Assembly (NCBI GenBank): GCA_018701215.1
Contig: JABIWH010000056.1
Coordinates: 62,001-126,000, forward strand
Source: Rhodospirillaceae bacterium
Lineage (GTDB): Bacteria > Pseudomonadota > Alphaproteobacteria > GCA-2731375
DNA: 64,000 bases
Reading direction: 5' to 3'
In this document: piece by piece, positions 8,373 to 16,599 of the stretch
Position numbering within the stretch: position 1 is the first letter of the stretch
How the letters are laid out: every line of letters starts with the position of its first letter
Program-made: the position numbers and the translations under genes
Notes under the pieces: generated by a model
What the model was told of the DNA's origin: nothing
Seen by the model: the letters and a program-made list of their open reading frames with translations, nothing else
Databases searched by the model: none

Positions 8373-9869
8373 ATGAAAATCACCATCGCGGACGCAAAAT
8401 TACCCAAATCAGGCGCCCTGGTCGTCGGTGTTCTGAAGGGTGGCAAATTGCCTGCCACCGCCAAGGCCTTGGACAAGGCCTCCAAGGGCGCAATCTCCAA
8501 AGCGATCAAGGCCTCCCGCTTCGAGGGCGGCAAGGGGCAATGGCTGGATGTACTGGCTCCCGCCGGAATTGGCGCCGACCGGGTATTGTTGGGGGGCCTG
8601 GGCGAGGCAAAAAAAATCGACCGGCTGCTTTTGGAAAATGTCGGCGGTTCGGCCTGGCAGCGTCTTGGTAACTGCGGCCTGAAGAGCATCGCCATCGCCT
8701 GCGATCCGGTTGCCGGCGCCAAGATCGATTTAGCCGAGGGCGCCGCCAGCATAGCTTTTGGTGCCCGCCTGGCCAGCTACCGCTTCGATAAATACCGCAC
8801 CACCTTGAAGGCCAAGGACAAGCCCAGCGTGACCGCATTATCGGTTCTGGTCGATGGACCGGCGGCGGCGCGCAAACATTTCAAGGCCCTGGACGCGGTC
8901 GCCGACGGCGTCTTCATGACCCGCGACCTGGTTAGCGAGCCGGCCAACGTGCTCTATCCCGACAGCATGGCGCAACAGTGCAAGACCCTGTCCAAGTTGG
9001 GCGTCAAGGTCGAGGTTCTGAACGAAGCGCGCATGGCGAAACTGGGCATGGGTGCGCTTTTGGGCGTTGGTCAGGGCAGCCCCAGGGAAAGCCGCATGGT
9101 GGTGATGAGTTGGCAGGGCGCTGCCGCCAAGACGCAGCCGGTGGCCTTTGTCGGCAAGGGCGTGACCTTTGATACGGGCGGCATCTCGCTGAAACCCGGT
9201 CCGGGCATGGAAATGATGAAATGGGACATGGGCGGCGCCGGTACGGTCATTGGTCTGATGAAGGCCCTGGCCGGGCGCAAGGCCAAGGTCAATGCCATTG
9301 GCGTTGTCGGCCTGGTGGAGAATATGCCTGACGGCAATGCCCAGCGGCCCGGCGATATCGTGACCTCGATGTCGGGTCAGACCATCGAAATCCTGAATAC
9401 TGATGCCGAGGGCCGTTTGGTTCTGGCCGATGCGCTCTGGTACACCCAAAAGCGTTTCAAGCCACAGTTCATGGTCAATCTGGCGACCTTGACCGGGGCC
9501 ATGATTATTGCCCTGGGGCATGAAAACGCCGGCCTGTTTTCCAACAACGACAAGCTGGCCCAGCAGTTGCACGATGCCGGTCAGGAAATGGATGAAGGCG
9601 TCTGGCGCCTGCCGCTCTCGGCCGCCTATGACAAGAAGATCAACTGCGCCATCGCCGATATGAAAAACATCGGTGGCCGGGATGCGGGTTCGATCACCGC
9701 GGCGCAGTTCCTGCAACGCTTTGTCAACAAAGTACCCTGGGCGCATCTGGACATCGCCGGCGTGGCCTGGGCCGATCAGGGTAAGCCGACCGTGCCAAAG
9801 GGTGGCGCCGGTTGGGGCGTGCGTTTGCTGGATCAACTGGTGGCGAAGCATTACGAGGTTGGTAAATAA
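8373..9869 (+). CDS. pepA: Leucyl aminopeptidase (M17)
   Basis: This is a cytosolic dizinc leucine aminopeptidase of family M17, 498 residues, the normal length. An N-terminal macro-like domain covers about residues 1-165, followed by the catalytic domain. Metal and active-site stretches are present: FVGKGVTFDTGGISLKPG, KWDMGGAGTVIG, and the family signature NTDAEGRLVLADAL at residues 342-355. The start ATG follows AGGGGACGTTT. The holC gene follows 20 bases after the stop on the same strand, a pairing common in Proteobacteria. The 249 bases upstream, between pepA and the divergent sulfatase gene, must hold both promoters, but I could not identify a convincing one. Confidence 0.97.
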   Translation: MKITIADAKLPKSGALVVGVLKGGKLPATAKALDKASKGAISKAIKASRFEGGKGQWLDVLAPAGIGADRVLLGGLGEAKKIDRLLLENVGGSAWQRLGNCGLKSIAIACDPVAGAKIDLAEGAASIAFGARLASYRFDKYRTTLKAKDKPSVTALSVLVDGPAAARKHFKALDAVADGVFMTRDLVSEPANVLYPDSMAQQCKTLSKLGVKVEVLNEARMAKLGMGALLGVGQGSPRESRMVVMSWQGAAAKTQPVAFVGKGVTFDTGGISLKPGPGMEMMKWDMGGAGTVIGLMKALAGRKAKVNAIGVVGLVENMPDGNAQRPGDIVTSMSGQTIEILNTDAEGRLVLADALWYTQKRFKPQFMVNLATLTGAMIIALGHENAGLFSNNDKLAQQLHDAGQEMDEGVWRLPLSAAYDKKINCAIADMKNIGGRDAGSITAAQFLQRFVNKVPWAHLDIAGVAWADQGKPTVPKGGAGWGVRLLDQLVAKHYEVGK

Positions 9870-9889
9870 CGCAAAACCAGGCTGGGACC

Positions 9890-10339
9890 ATGACCGACGT
9901 CGGCTTTTACCACCTGCTGCATTGGCCGTTGGAGCGTGCCTTGCCGAAGCTGTTGGAAAAAGCCTTGGAGCGCGGCCATCGGGCCATCGTCTTGGCCGGC
10001 TCGAAACAGCGGGTGGAAGATCTGAACAGCGTCCTGTGGACTTACGAGGAACGCTCCTGGCTGCCGCATGGCAGCGCCGGTGACGGCGAGGCATCGGAAC
10101 AGCCGATCTATCTCACGGTGGACGATGAAAATCCCAACGGCGCCGATGTGCTGGTAGCCGTCGATGGCCGCGCACCGGCCAGTGCGGACGGTTTTGCCCG
10201 GATCATCGACATGTTCGACGGCCGCGACGAGGCCATGGTCGCCGCCGCCCGACAGCGTTGGCGCGGCTATCTGGACCAGGGCTTCGATCTGACCTATTGG
10301 CAGCAGACCGAGGCTGGTGGCTGGGATAAGAAGGCATAA
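9890..10339 (+). CDS. holC: DNA polymerase III chi subunit
   Basis: HolC (chi) links the clamp loader to single-strand-binding protein. The 149-residue product has the family pattern: an N-terminal FYHLLHWPLERALPKLLEKA, the strand/helix RAIVLAGSKQRVEDLNSVLW, then the LWTYEERSWLPHG segment, and the late GFARIIDMFDGRDE helix. It sits 20 bases after pepA and is almost certainly co-transcribed with it. Length and composition are normal for alphaproteobacterial chi. Confidence 0.93.
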   Translation: MTDVGFYHLLHWPLERALPKLLEKALERGHRAIVLAGSKQRVEDLNSVLWTYEERSWLPHGSAGDGEASEQPIYLTVDDENPNGADVLVAVDGRAPASADGFARIIDMFDGRDEAMVAAARQRWRGYLDQGFDLTYWQQTEAGGWDKKA

Positions 10340-10352
10340 AGCGGAGGGGAAT

Positions 10353-10595
10353 TTGATTGAAACGAATAGAGTTGGGTTGTTGTTGCAGTAAAAGGGCGCG
10401 ACGCTGCCTTGTCATCGTTGTGGCCAGTTGAGCTTTACTGTCTTGGACGGCTTCACGAAATTTATTCTGCAGTCAAATTTCAGAGACGGTGTGAAAGTTG
10501 AGGGCGCTTCGGTTCCCGTGGTGAACGTGGCCTGTGACAATTGCGGCGCCGTGACGGCGCATGCGGTTGGTGCGCTGGGTTTAAACTTGGATTAG
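10353..10595 (+). pseudogene. Zinc-ribbon protein gene broken by an in-frame TAA
   Basis: From base 10392 a frame encodes KGATLPCHRCGQLSFTVLDG and continues to ACDNCGAVTAHAVGALGLN before TAG at 10593. Two C-x-x-C knuckles separated by about 48 residues and the HAxGALGL ending match a small bacterial zinc-ribbon family of about 75 residues. No usable start lies at its front. Immediately upstream in the same frame, TTG at 10353 has a strong ribosome site (GGAGGGG) and encodes 12 plausible N-terminal residues, then hits TAA at 10389. Joining the two halves restores the normal family length. The simplest reading is a nonsense mutation. A CTG or other non-standard start after the TAA is the alternative. 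Confidence 0.6.
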
Positions 10596-10618
10596 TTCGG
10601 TTTTGAAAGGTTTGTAAT

Positions 10619-11488
10619 ATGAGTGGGCGATTGGCGGACAAGGTCGCGGTGATCACCGGTGGGGCTTCCGGTATGGGACAGGCTACGGTCTATCGTTTCC
10701 TGGCCGAGGGGGCCAAGGTCGTGATCGGCGACCTGAACGCCGAGACGGGCGCGGCGACCATGGCCGAGATCACAAAACGCGGCGCCGCCGACCGCGCCGC
10801 CTTCATGGTCACCGATGTGGCCGAGGAAGCCGATGTCGAGGCTCTGGTGGCTTGCGCCACGGACAAATTCGGCCGCCTGGACTGCATCTATAACAACGCC
10901 GGCATCGGCGGTGCCATTGGCCCCATTTCGGATACCAGGGTCGAGGAATGGGATTTCACCTTCAATGTCCTGGTGCGCAGCGTCTTCCTGGGCATGAAAC
11001 ATGCGGCGCGCGTCCTGCAAGACCAAGGAGAGGGAGGCAGCATCATCTCGACTTCTTCCGTCGCCGGCCTGGGCGGCGGCGGCGGGCCGCACGCATATTC
11101 GGCGGCCAAGGCGGCGGTGGCCAATCTGACCCGTGCCGTTTCGGGCGAGCTGGCCAACTACCGTATCCGCGTCAACGCCATTGCGCCGGGGGTGATCACC
11201 ACGCCTTTGTTCCACGCCGGCCGGGCGGAAAAGGCCGAGGCCATGGCAACGCGGATCGTGCCGTGGCCGCGCCTGGGAACGGGCGAGGATATCGCGGCAA
11301 TGGCGGTTTATCTGGCATCGGACGAGTCCGAGTATGTCACCGGCCAGAACATGGTGGTGGACGGCGGCGTCACGGCGGCGGGGCCGAATTTATGGGGTTA
11401 CGGCCCCGACAGTCCCATCCTGCGCAAATCCGGTGTCACCCATGGCAGCACCGGCGTGGACAACGATATTCGGGATGTGGAGGGTTAG
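10619..11488 (+). CDS. SDR family oxidoreductase
   Basis: This is a classical short-chain dehydrogenase/reductase of 289 residues with a Rossmann fold. The cofactor motif is ITGGASGMGQATV (residues 13-25, T-G-x-x-x-G-x-G) and the NNAG motif is present (YNNAGIGG). The catalytic Ser lies in STSSVAGLGG, and Tyr160 and Lys164 form Y-S-A-A-K. The acidic residue after the second strand (VIGDLNAE) points to NAD(H) preference. A tail of about 35 residues after VVDGGVTAAGPN is longer than usual. The substrate is unknown. It converges on the TfdA-like oxygenase gene with only six bases between the stops. Confidence 0.9.
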   Translation: MSGRLADKVAVITGGASGMGQATVYRFLAEGAKVVIGDLNAETGAATMAEITKRGAADRAAFMVTDVAEEADVEALVACATDKFGRLDCIYNNAGIGGAIGPISDTRVEEWDFTFNVLVRSVFLGMKHAARVLQDQGEGGSIISTSSVAGLGGGGGPHAYSAAKAAVANLTRAVSGELANYRIRVNAIAPGVITTPLFHAGRAEKAEAMATRIVPWPRLGTGEDIAAMAVYLASDESEYVTGQNMVVDGGVTAAGPNLWGYGPDSPILRKSGVTHGSTGVDNDIRDVEG

Positions 11489-11494
11489 ACGCTC

Positions 11495-12484
11495 TTATCC
11501 CAAATAGAACGGCCGGCCCGCTTCGCGCAGCCAGATGCGCACCAAGTGGCGGCGGCGTTCGGGCTCGGACCAGTCTTGATATGCGGTGCGCCGGTGGCCC
11601 AGCTGTTTGTTGTTGACGATTTGAATCTGCCCGCGTTGAAAGCCAAAGATCTTGCCCAGGCCGGTGCGCTCCGAGACCTCCACCAACGCCTCGATCGCCT
11701 CGCGGCCCTTTGCATCCATCTCCTCGTCGCGCACGTCATAACCCTGCGCGACCAGTCGGGGCGAGAAATTGGCGAATAGCCTTTTGCCATCGGATTCGAA
11801 AACCGGCTTGAAAGACAATCGCTCATCGTCCGGCGCGTGCTCCAATTGACGATCAAAAAAGAATGGTTCGTACAGGCGCGGCAGGACATCGGGGTATTCA
11901 TTCAGCAGCAAATTATAAACTGTCTCGAAGCTGACCAGGCCGCTGATGCCGCCTTCCTTGGCGGTCTGCAGGCAGAACAAGGCAACGAAATCCGGCGGCA
12001 GGTTGAAGGCGTTGTCGGTGTGATAGCCTTGTCCACCGTTGGTTTTCGAGGAACGCACCCCGTTGCCGGCCAACGCTTTCTGCCCCGTGTCGACGATATC
12101 GTAAAGCATCGTGCCATCCCATTTCTGGGCGACGGGACGGCTGATCATGGACATCAACAGCCAATAGAGTTTTGTCGCGGTTTCGTTATTTAGGCGATCC
12201 ACCGGCAAACGGTCGATGATCGCGAAACCAACGCTGTGGTAGATTTGTTCGTGCACCCGGGCCATGGCGGCCTGGCAGGCGGGCATCTCGAAATCCCGTG
12301 GTGTCAGTGCCTCGGCCGGTAAAGGATTGGCCTCGATTATAGCCGCCGCCGCCTCCAGCTCCGCGATGCAGTCCCCATCCAGTTCGATCAAGCCATCGTT
12401 CTCGAACATGGTTTCGGCTGCCCAGGTCATCGGGCTGGCCAGCGGGCGTTCCATTGTTTTCCCCATGGCTTTGTCTTTCCCCAT
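11495..12484 (-). CDS. TauD/TfdA-like Fe(II)/2-oxoglutarate dioxygenase
   Basis: The 329-residue product resembles alpha-ketoglutarate-dependent TauD/TfdA oxygenases. The iron ligands appear as His and Asp in GYHTDNAFNLPP and a distal His in QLGHRRTAYQDW, with the 2-oxoglutarate-binding Arg in RRRHLVRIWLREAG. Three in-frame ATGs (12484, 12466, 12454) are possible; the last has the best-spaced GGGGA ribosome site. The gene begins 13 bases after the selenoprotein B-like gene, making it the last member of the ygfZ-tag-DUF1491-amidohydrolase-selenoprotein run. The substrate cannot be inferred. An association with the selenoprotein is suggested only by position. Confidence 0.82.
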   Translation of the reverse strand: MGKDKAMGKTMERPLASPMTWAAETMFENDGLIELDGDCIAELEAAAAIIEANPLPAEALTPRDFEMPACQAAMARVHEQIYHSVGFAIIDRLPVDRLNNETATKLYWLLMSMISRPVAQKWDGTMLYDIVDTGQKALAGNGVRSSKTNGGQGYHTDNAFNLPPDFVALFCLQTAKEGGISGLVSFETVYNLLLNEYPDVLPRLYEPFFFDRQLEHAPDDERLSFKPVFESDGKRLFANFSPRLVAQGYDVRDEEMDAKGREAIEALVEVSERTGLGKIFGFQRGQIQIVNNKQLGHRRTAYQDWSEPERRRHLVRIWLREAGRPFYLG

Positions 12485-12497
12485 CCGTTGCCGCGCA

Positions 12498-13721
12498 TCA
12501 TTCCAGTCTATGCATTTGCTGCCGGGGCACAAGCTGTCCAACGGCGACACGTTTAATGCCCGCATCGGCGGCATCCAGGCAAACCGGGTGCAGCGCCAAC
12601 AGCAGGCGCCCGGCGGCGGTGCCGCCCCAGAACCAATCGGCAAGTTCGTGGCTGCCGGCCCGGCCCGGTTGTGCCGTCGCGGCCTCCATATAAAAAGTCT
12701 TCATATCTTCCGAGGTGCCGCGAAAGACCTGCCCCAGGCTAAGTTCCACCGAGGGATTGTCCGCAGCACCGCCGCCAAGCAACAGCGTGTGGAGAAATCG
12801 CGCGGACGCATCAATCTCCATTCTGGCCGCGCCAACCCCCGTGCGGCCCCGGGTTTCCTTGGCGAGGTTTTGCCACGGTGCAAGGTTGGAGATTTCCGCC
12901 AATATTTCAGCCAACAATGCCGGCATATCCGATGCCGCCGGCGCCGACAGTGGGACCGGACAGGTCCAGCCGGTCATATCCATTGGCGCAGCACCAGGAA
13001 CCTCGTCCGGAAAATCATCCAGGATCGGCGGTCCATCCTGGCGCTCCAACAGGGCCAAAGTGGCACGCAGGACCCTTATTTGGAATGCCGGCTCGTCGGG
13101 CGCACCGAACGGGCGGCCAAGTTCGAACGGCACCCATAGAAATCGTGGCGGCCGTAGCCGTTCGGTATTGTCGCGTACCAGGCTGATCCCCGCCGTCGCC
13201 ACGCCTTCGTCTTCCATGTAGTGTGCCAGCGCGCCCACGGCGCGGGTACAGTTGGGTCAGACCGGCACAAGCAGCGCGGCGTTGACCCCGTCCTCCTTCA
13301 ACATTCGCCCCACTTCCCGCGCCGTGGGTTCGAAGGCATGGGCCAATTGCCCGGCGCCATTAAAGGCATAGTGAAAACTGGCGATGGAACCGATTTCACC
13401 GGCCTGCTCCATCGCGCGCAATCGATCGAGTGGGAAGACCACGTTGACGTCCTGTTGAAATCCCGTGCGGTCGTAATTGACCGAGGCCTGGGTCATCACC
13501 AGATCGTTCAGATCGACATCCCCGGGGATCACCCGATAGCTGAGATCGCTCAAATCAAAGTTGGCATCATTACGGCGATGCAAACCGGCGGTAGTCACAA
13601 TGGCAACCCGCCGCTCCGCCAGGGGCGGACCCGCGACCCAGGGCTGGCTTTCAAAGGGCGGGCATTCCTTGTCGAGCAGATGCCGGGCGGAACCGAGGTC
13701 GATATCTGTCAGACGGACCAT
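12498..13721 (-). CDS. Selenoprotein B-type reductase (GrdB/PrdB-like), UGA-encoded Sec155
   Basis: Two in-frame segments separated by a single TGA (13257-13259) form one 407-residue protein. The junction reads ALLVPV-U-PNCTRAVGALAHY, a U-x-x-C redox motif that matches the selenoprotein B family of glycine/betaine/sarcosine/D-proline-type reductases. The N-terminal half has VAIVTTAGLH, SYRVIPGDV and DVNVVFPLDRLRAM, all typical. The half after the TGA continues with EGVATAGISLVRDNTE and PPRFLWVPFELGRPFG. A C-terminal extension of about 140 residues is unfamiliar. A GU-loop hairpin follows the UGA. The gene starts two bases after the amidohydrolase stop and is followed by a TfdA-like oxygenase. 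The substrate is unknown, and the clostridial GrdA/GrdC/PrdA partners are absent here. Confidence 0.88.
13230..13244 (-). promoter_or_regulatory. SECIS-like hairpin after UGA of selenoprotein B-like gene
   Basis: Twelve bases after the in-frame TGA the coding strand folds as CGCGCC-GTG-GGCGCG, a perfect 6-bp stem. The loop contains GU, the feature recognised by SelB in bacterial SECIS elements. It lies inside the coding sequence, as bacterial SECIS elements do. The short, very GC-rich stem could arise by chance at this composition, so the weight comes from finding it at the same place after four UGAs. Confidence 0.6.
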
Positions 13722-13723
13722 TG

Positions 13724-14626
13724 TTACAGCCTATAGGTTTCCGCGGCGTTACCGTGAAATAGCTGGCGCCGGTCGCTATCCGATAGGTCATCCGTGATTT
13801 CCAGAAACCCATTAAAGATCGTCGCGAAGCTGCCGACCAGACGATCGACCGGGAAGTTCGAGGCGAACATACAGCGCCCGACACCAAAAATGCGGATGAT
13901 ATCGCGCACCACGCCCCGTTGGCGCGCAACGCTCCAGGCATGACCGGCCTCGCCGATGCCGGAAATTTTGACCTTTACGTTTGGCTGTTCGGCCAGCTCC
14001 ACCATGCCGGCCCGCCAGACACTCAAGCCCGATGTGGACCGGTCCTCGGGAACGCCGGCATGGTTCAAGACAATGGTGGTATCGGGAAAATCCCGCGCCA
14101 GGGCGGCGGCTTCGCCGAGGTGCCAATAGCGGGTCTGCAATTCATAGTGCAGACCGTACCTGGCCAACAAGCCATAGCCTGCGCGCCAGATGGGATCGGA
14201 CATGGAGCCGGGAAGTCCCGTCTGCATTTGCTCAGGACTGGGTGCGGCGGTAGGTTTTTGCCGCACCGCGCGGACCAGGGGAAAGTCGGCGTGGCCGGCC
14301 AGCACGTCGTGGATATCGTCGCGAGCAAACCAGGCCTGGCCGACGATGGCACTGGGCAATCCCTCGGCCTCCGCCAGATCGTGCAGCCAGCGGGTCTCCC
14401 CCACGGGGTCATCGGGGTGCCATTCCGCTTCCATATGCACCGTGCCCGCGATTTCGAATTCCGCCGTGTCCCGGCGATAGTCGTCGGGTAGATAGTCCCG
14501 CAACAGCGGCGCCACCGGGCCATAGCGGTGCGGCGGGGCATCGGCATCCTCCAGCCAGGGATAGTTGCCCCGGCCCAATCGCCAGAAATGCTGATGACAG
14601 TCGATGATCGGGATCGCCGCCGTCAT
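13724..14626 (-). CDS. Amidohydrolase 2 family metal-dependent hydrolase
   Basis: This 300-residue TIM-barrel hydrolase resembles the L-fuconolactonase/amidohydrolase 2 group (COG3618 type). It opens with IPIIDCHQHFWRLGRGNYPW, where the H-x-H pair binds metal. Later ligand-bearing stretches are VGQAWF, IVLNHAGVPEDR and MFASNFPVDRLVGSF. The family hydrolyses lactones or amides of small acids; the substrate here is unknown. The ATG overlaps the DUF1491 stop as ATGA, and the stop lies two bases before the selenoprotein B-like start, so all three are translated from one message. Confidence 0.88.
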   Translation of the reverse strand: MTAAIPIIDCHQHFWRLGRGNYPWLEDADAPPHRYGPVAPLLRDYLPDDYRRDTAEFEIAGTVHMEAEWHPDDPVGETRWLHDLAEAEGLPSAIVGQAWFARDDIHDVLAGHADFPLVRAVRQKPTAAPSPEQMQTGLPGSMSDPIWRAGYGLLARYGLHYELQTRYWHLGEAAALARDFPDTTIVLNHAGVPEDRSTSGLSVWRAGMVELAEQPNVKVKISGIGEAGHAWSVARQRGVVRDIIRIFGVGRCMFASNFPVDRLVGSFATIFNGFLEITDDLSDSDRRQLFHGNAAETYRL

Positions 14627-14997
14627 TCTAGAATATCCTCCAACAGATGCCGGCCTTGGCGGTCCTCGATCTCCAGCAACCATAGGTCTGGATCCATGTT
14701 CAGTTGCCGCGCCATGTAGGCGTCGGCCTCCGCCTCCGCCACCAGGCCATCGCCCCGTTCATCGCCCCGTTCATCGCCCAGGGCCCGGCGCCATTGGCGG
14801 CCGCCGTCAAGATTGCTGCTGTCCATGGAGGAAGCGGGTGCGAGAACCATGCAGCCGGGGCCCAGGTGATTGACCTTGATGAATATGGCGCCGGCGGTGT
14901 TGTCGCCGCGCCGTACCACCATGGCCGGGATCGCGTGCAGGCCGCACCTGCGGATGTGCGCCTTGACCCACAACTCGGCGGTGACACGTGGCGGCAT
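14623..14997 (-). CDS. DUF1491 family protein
   Basis: This 124-residue protein matches the alphaproteobacterial DUF1491 family: TAELWVKAHIRRCGL at the start, AMVVRRGDNTAGAIFIKVN in the middle, and DPDLWLLEIEDRQGRHLLED at the end. The function is not known. A run of four-residue repeats (GDERGDERGDG) comes from a 12-base tandem duplication at about 14750-14780. The start chosen at 14997 directly precedes the conserved core; an ATG 11 codons upstream would overlap the tag gene. The stop overlaps the amidohydrolase start by ATGA. Confidence 0.85.
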   Translation of the reverse strand: MPPRVTAELWVKAHIRRCGLHAIPAMVVRRGDNTAGAIFIKVNHLGPGCMVLAPASSMDSSNLDGGRQWRRALGDERGDERGDGLVAEAEADAYMARQLNMDPDLWLLEIEDRQGRHLLEDILE

Positions 14998-15005
14998 CGG
15001 CTGCG

Positions 15006-15593
15006 TCAGACCTGGCCGTGGCGATGGCACTCAACCACATGGTCGTTGACCATGCCCACCGCTTCCATAAAGGCATAACAGATCGTTGGGCCGCAAAATT
15101 TGAAACCACGCTTTTTCAAATCCTTTGACATGGCATCGCCCTCGGCGCTGGTAGTGGGCAATTCACCCATGCTCCCCGCCTGGGTCACGATGGGCTGGCC
15201 ATCGACGAAGGACCACAGGTAATCGGCAAACGCTCCCTTGCCCGCGCCCATGATGTCCAGCCACAACCCGGCGCCGGCGATGGTGCCCATGATTTTTGCC
15301 CGGTTGCGCACGATGCCCGCATCAGCCATCAGCGCCTCGATCTTGGCATCGTCATAGGTGGCGATCAGCTCGGGTTCGAAGCCATCAAAAGCGGCGCGAA
15401 AATTGTCCCGCTTGCGCAATATGGTGATCCAGGACAGGCCGGCCTGAAAACCATCCAGGATCAATTTTTCGAACAGCGCACGGTCGTCCCATTCGGGGAC
15501 GCCCCATTCCTGGTCATGATAGGCGATATAAACCGGATCCTTGTCGCCGCACCAGGCGCAACGGATCAAGCCGTCCTCGTGGCGGATCGTCAT
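15006..15593 (-). CDS. tag: DNA-3-methyladenine glycosylase I
   Basis: Tag removes 3-methyladenine from alkylated DNA. The 195-residue product has the complete family pattern: RCAWCGDKDPVYIAYHDQEW near the N-terminus (zinc and base-pocket residues), FEKLILDGFQAGLSWITIL with the conserved Glu, GIVRNRAKI, FKFCGPTICYAFMEAVGMVN, and a C-terminal His/Cys pair (VECHRH) that completes the zinc site. Its start overlaps the ygfZ stop by ATGA, so the two are translationally coupled. Confidence 0.95.
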   Translation of the reverse strand: MTIRHEDGLIRCAWCGDKDPVYIAYHDQEWGVPEWDDRALFEKLILDGFQAGLSWITILRKRDNFRAAFDGFEPELIATYDDAKIEALMADAGIVRNRAKIMGTIAGAGLWLDIMGAGKGAFADYLWSFVDGQPIVTQAGSMGELPTTSAEGDAMSKDLKKRGFKFCGPTICYAFMEAVGMVNDHVVECHRHGQV

Positions 15594-16501
15594 GTGGCGG
15601 CTTCCGGCAATTCGAAATCCGCCCAGGCGGGCAGTTCCAGCGCCACCGTCGCCGCGCCGGCACGTAAACCTTGCGCCATGCCGCCGGCCTCGGCCAGGCG
15701 GTCCAATCTGACCAGGGCCAGGCCGCGGTCATTGCGTGCCGAGCGCATATTTCCGACTTCCCGCTCTCCCGCCATCAGGGGTGTATCGGGATCAGGCAGG
15801 GGACCGTCTATCTGGACAGGTAACAGGCGCTTGCGCACCAAGGCGCGGTATTTCGTGCGTGCGGTCAGCTCCTGGCCGACAAAACAGCCTTTGTCGAAAT
15901 CAACACCATGCAGTGCCTCGAAATTGCTTTCCAACATCAGGGATTTATCCACCACCAGATCCTTGCCGCCGTCGGGCAGGGCCAGGCCAAGGCGGAAATA
16001 GTCGTAATCCTCTGCCTCCGCCAAATTGAGTCCCGCCGCCGCCAGCAACGATCCCGCCTTGCCGCTTGGCGCGATGATACGCGCGCCGGCCGCGTTCAGA
16101 CGCGGGTCCAGAAAGGCGATGCCGTCGTCGAAGCTCTTGGCCGCGCCAACCCCTGTCAGATCAAGTGCCGTGCCCGCATCGGCGCCAAAGGCCGCGTGTA
16201 CTTCCCAGGCCAGGGTCTCGATCGTCACATCGGCGCGCAGGCGATACATATTCAGCCGCTTGGCCAATGTTTCCAAACGCTCGGCCTCGGTCTCCAACAA
16301 CAGATCGTCGCCTTGCAGGCAGAGGAAAAAGTCAAACAGATACTTGCCCTGGGGCGTCAGCAGCGCGCCATAGGCCGCACGCGACGGCGACAGGCTATCC
16401 AGATCACGGGTGATCAGGGCTTGCAGAAACGGATGCGCATCCGCGCCCGACAAACGCAGTACGCCGCGCCCAGGTAATAGACAATAATTTGCTTCCATCA
16501 T
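15590..16501 (-). CDS. ygfZ: YgfZ/GcvT-family folate-binding protein
   Basis: YgfZ-type proteins bind tetrahydrofolate and assist iron-sulfur enzyme maturation. The 303-residue product has the conserved C-terminal signature DKGCFVGQELTARTKYR, whose Cys is the functional residue. The N-terminal half carries GVLRLSGADAHPFLQALITRD and the GALLTPQGKYLFDFFL segment. ATG-ATG at 16501/16498 are the usable starts; a GTG two codons upstream is less likely. It heads the minus-strand operon through tag and DUF1491 to the selenoprotein B-like gene and is divergent from the glycosyltransferase cluster. Confidence 0.9.
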   Translation of the reverse strand: MMEANYCLLPGRGVLRLSGADAHPFLQALITRDLDSLSPSRAAYGALLTPQGKYLFDFFLCLQGDDLLLETEAERLETLAKRLNMYRLRADVTIETLAWEVHAAFGADAGTALDLTGVGAAKSFDDGIAFLDPRLNAAGARIIAPSGKAGSLLAAAGLNLAEAEDYDYFRLGLALPDGGKDLVVDKSLMLESNFEALHGVDFDKGCFVGQELTARTKYRALVRKRLLPVQIDGPLPDPDTPLMAGEREVGNMRSARNDRGLALVRLDRLAEAGGMAQGLRAGAATVALELPAWADFELPEAAT

Positions 16502-16599
16502 TCGCACCCCACTGGTTATACATGCACCTTGTCATGCGGCCTTGGCAAGGCCTCATGCGCGCCCCTTAAACCAAGCCAAAGGGACCCGCCGCCGCGGCG

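Noticed and set aside
12498..13721. Reading the two halves of the selenoprotein B-like gene (and likewise of the redoxin, OsmC and SelD genes) as frameshifted or nonsense pseudogenes
   Set aside because: Each gene has exactly one UGA, at the catalytic Cys position, with the frame intact on both sides and a GU-loop hairpin after it. Random decay would not give this four times.
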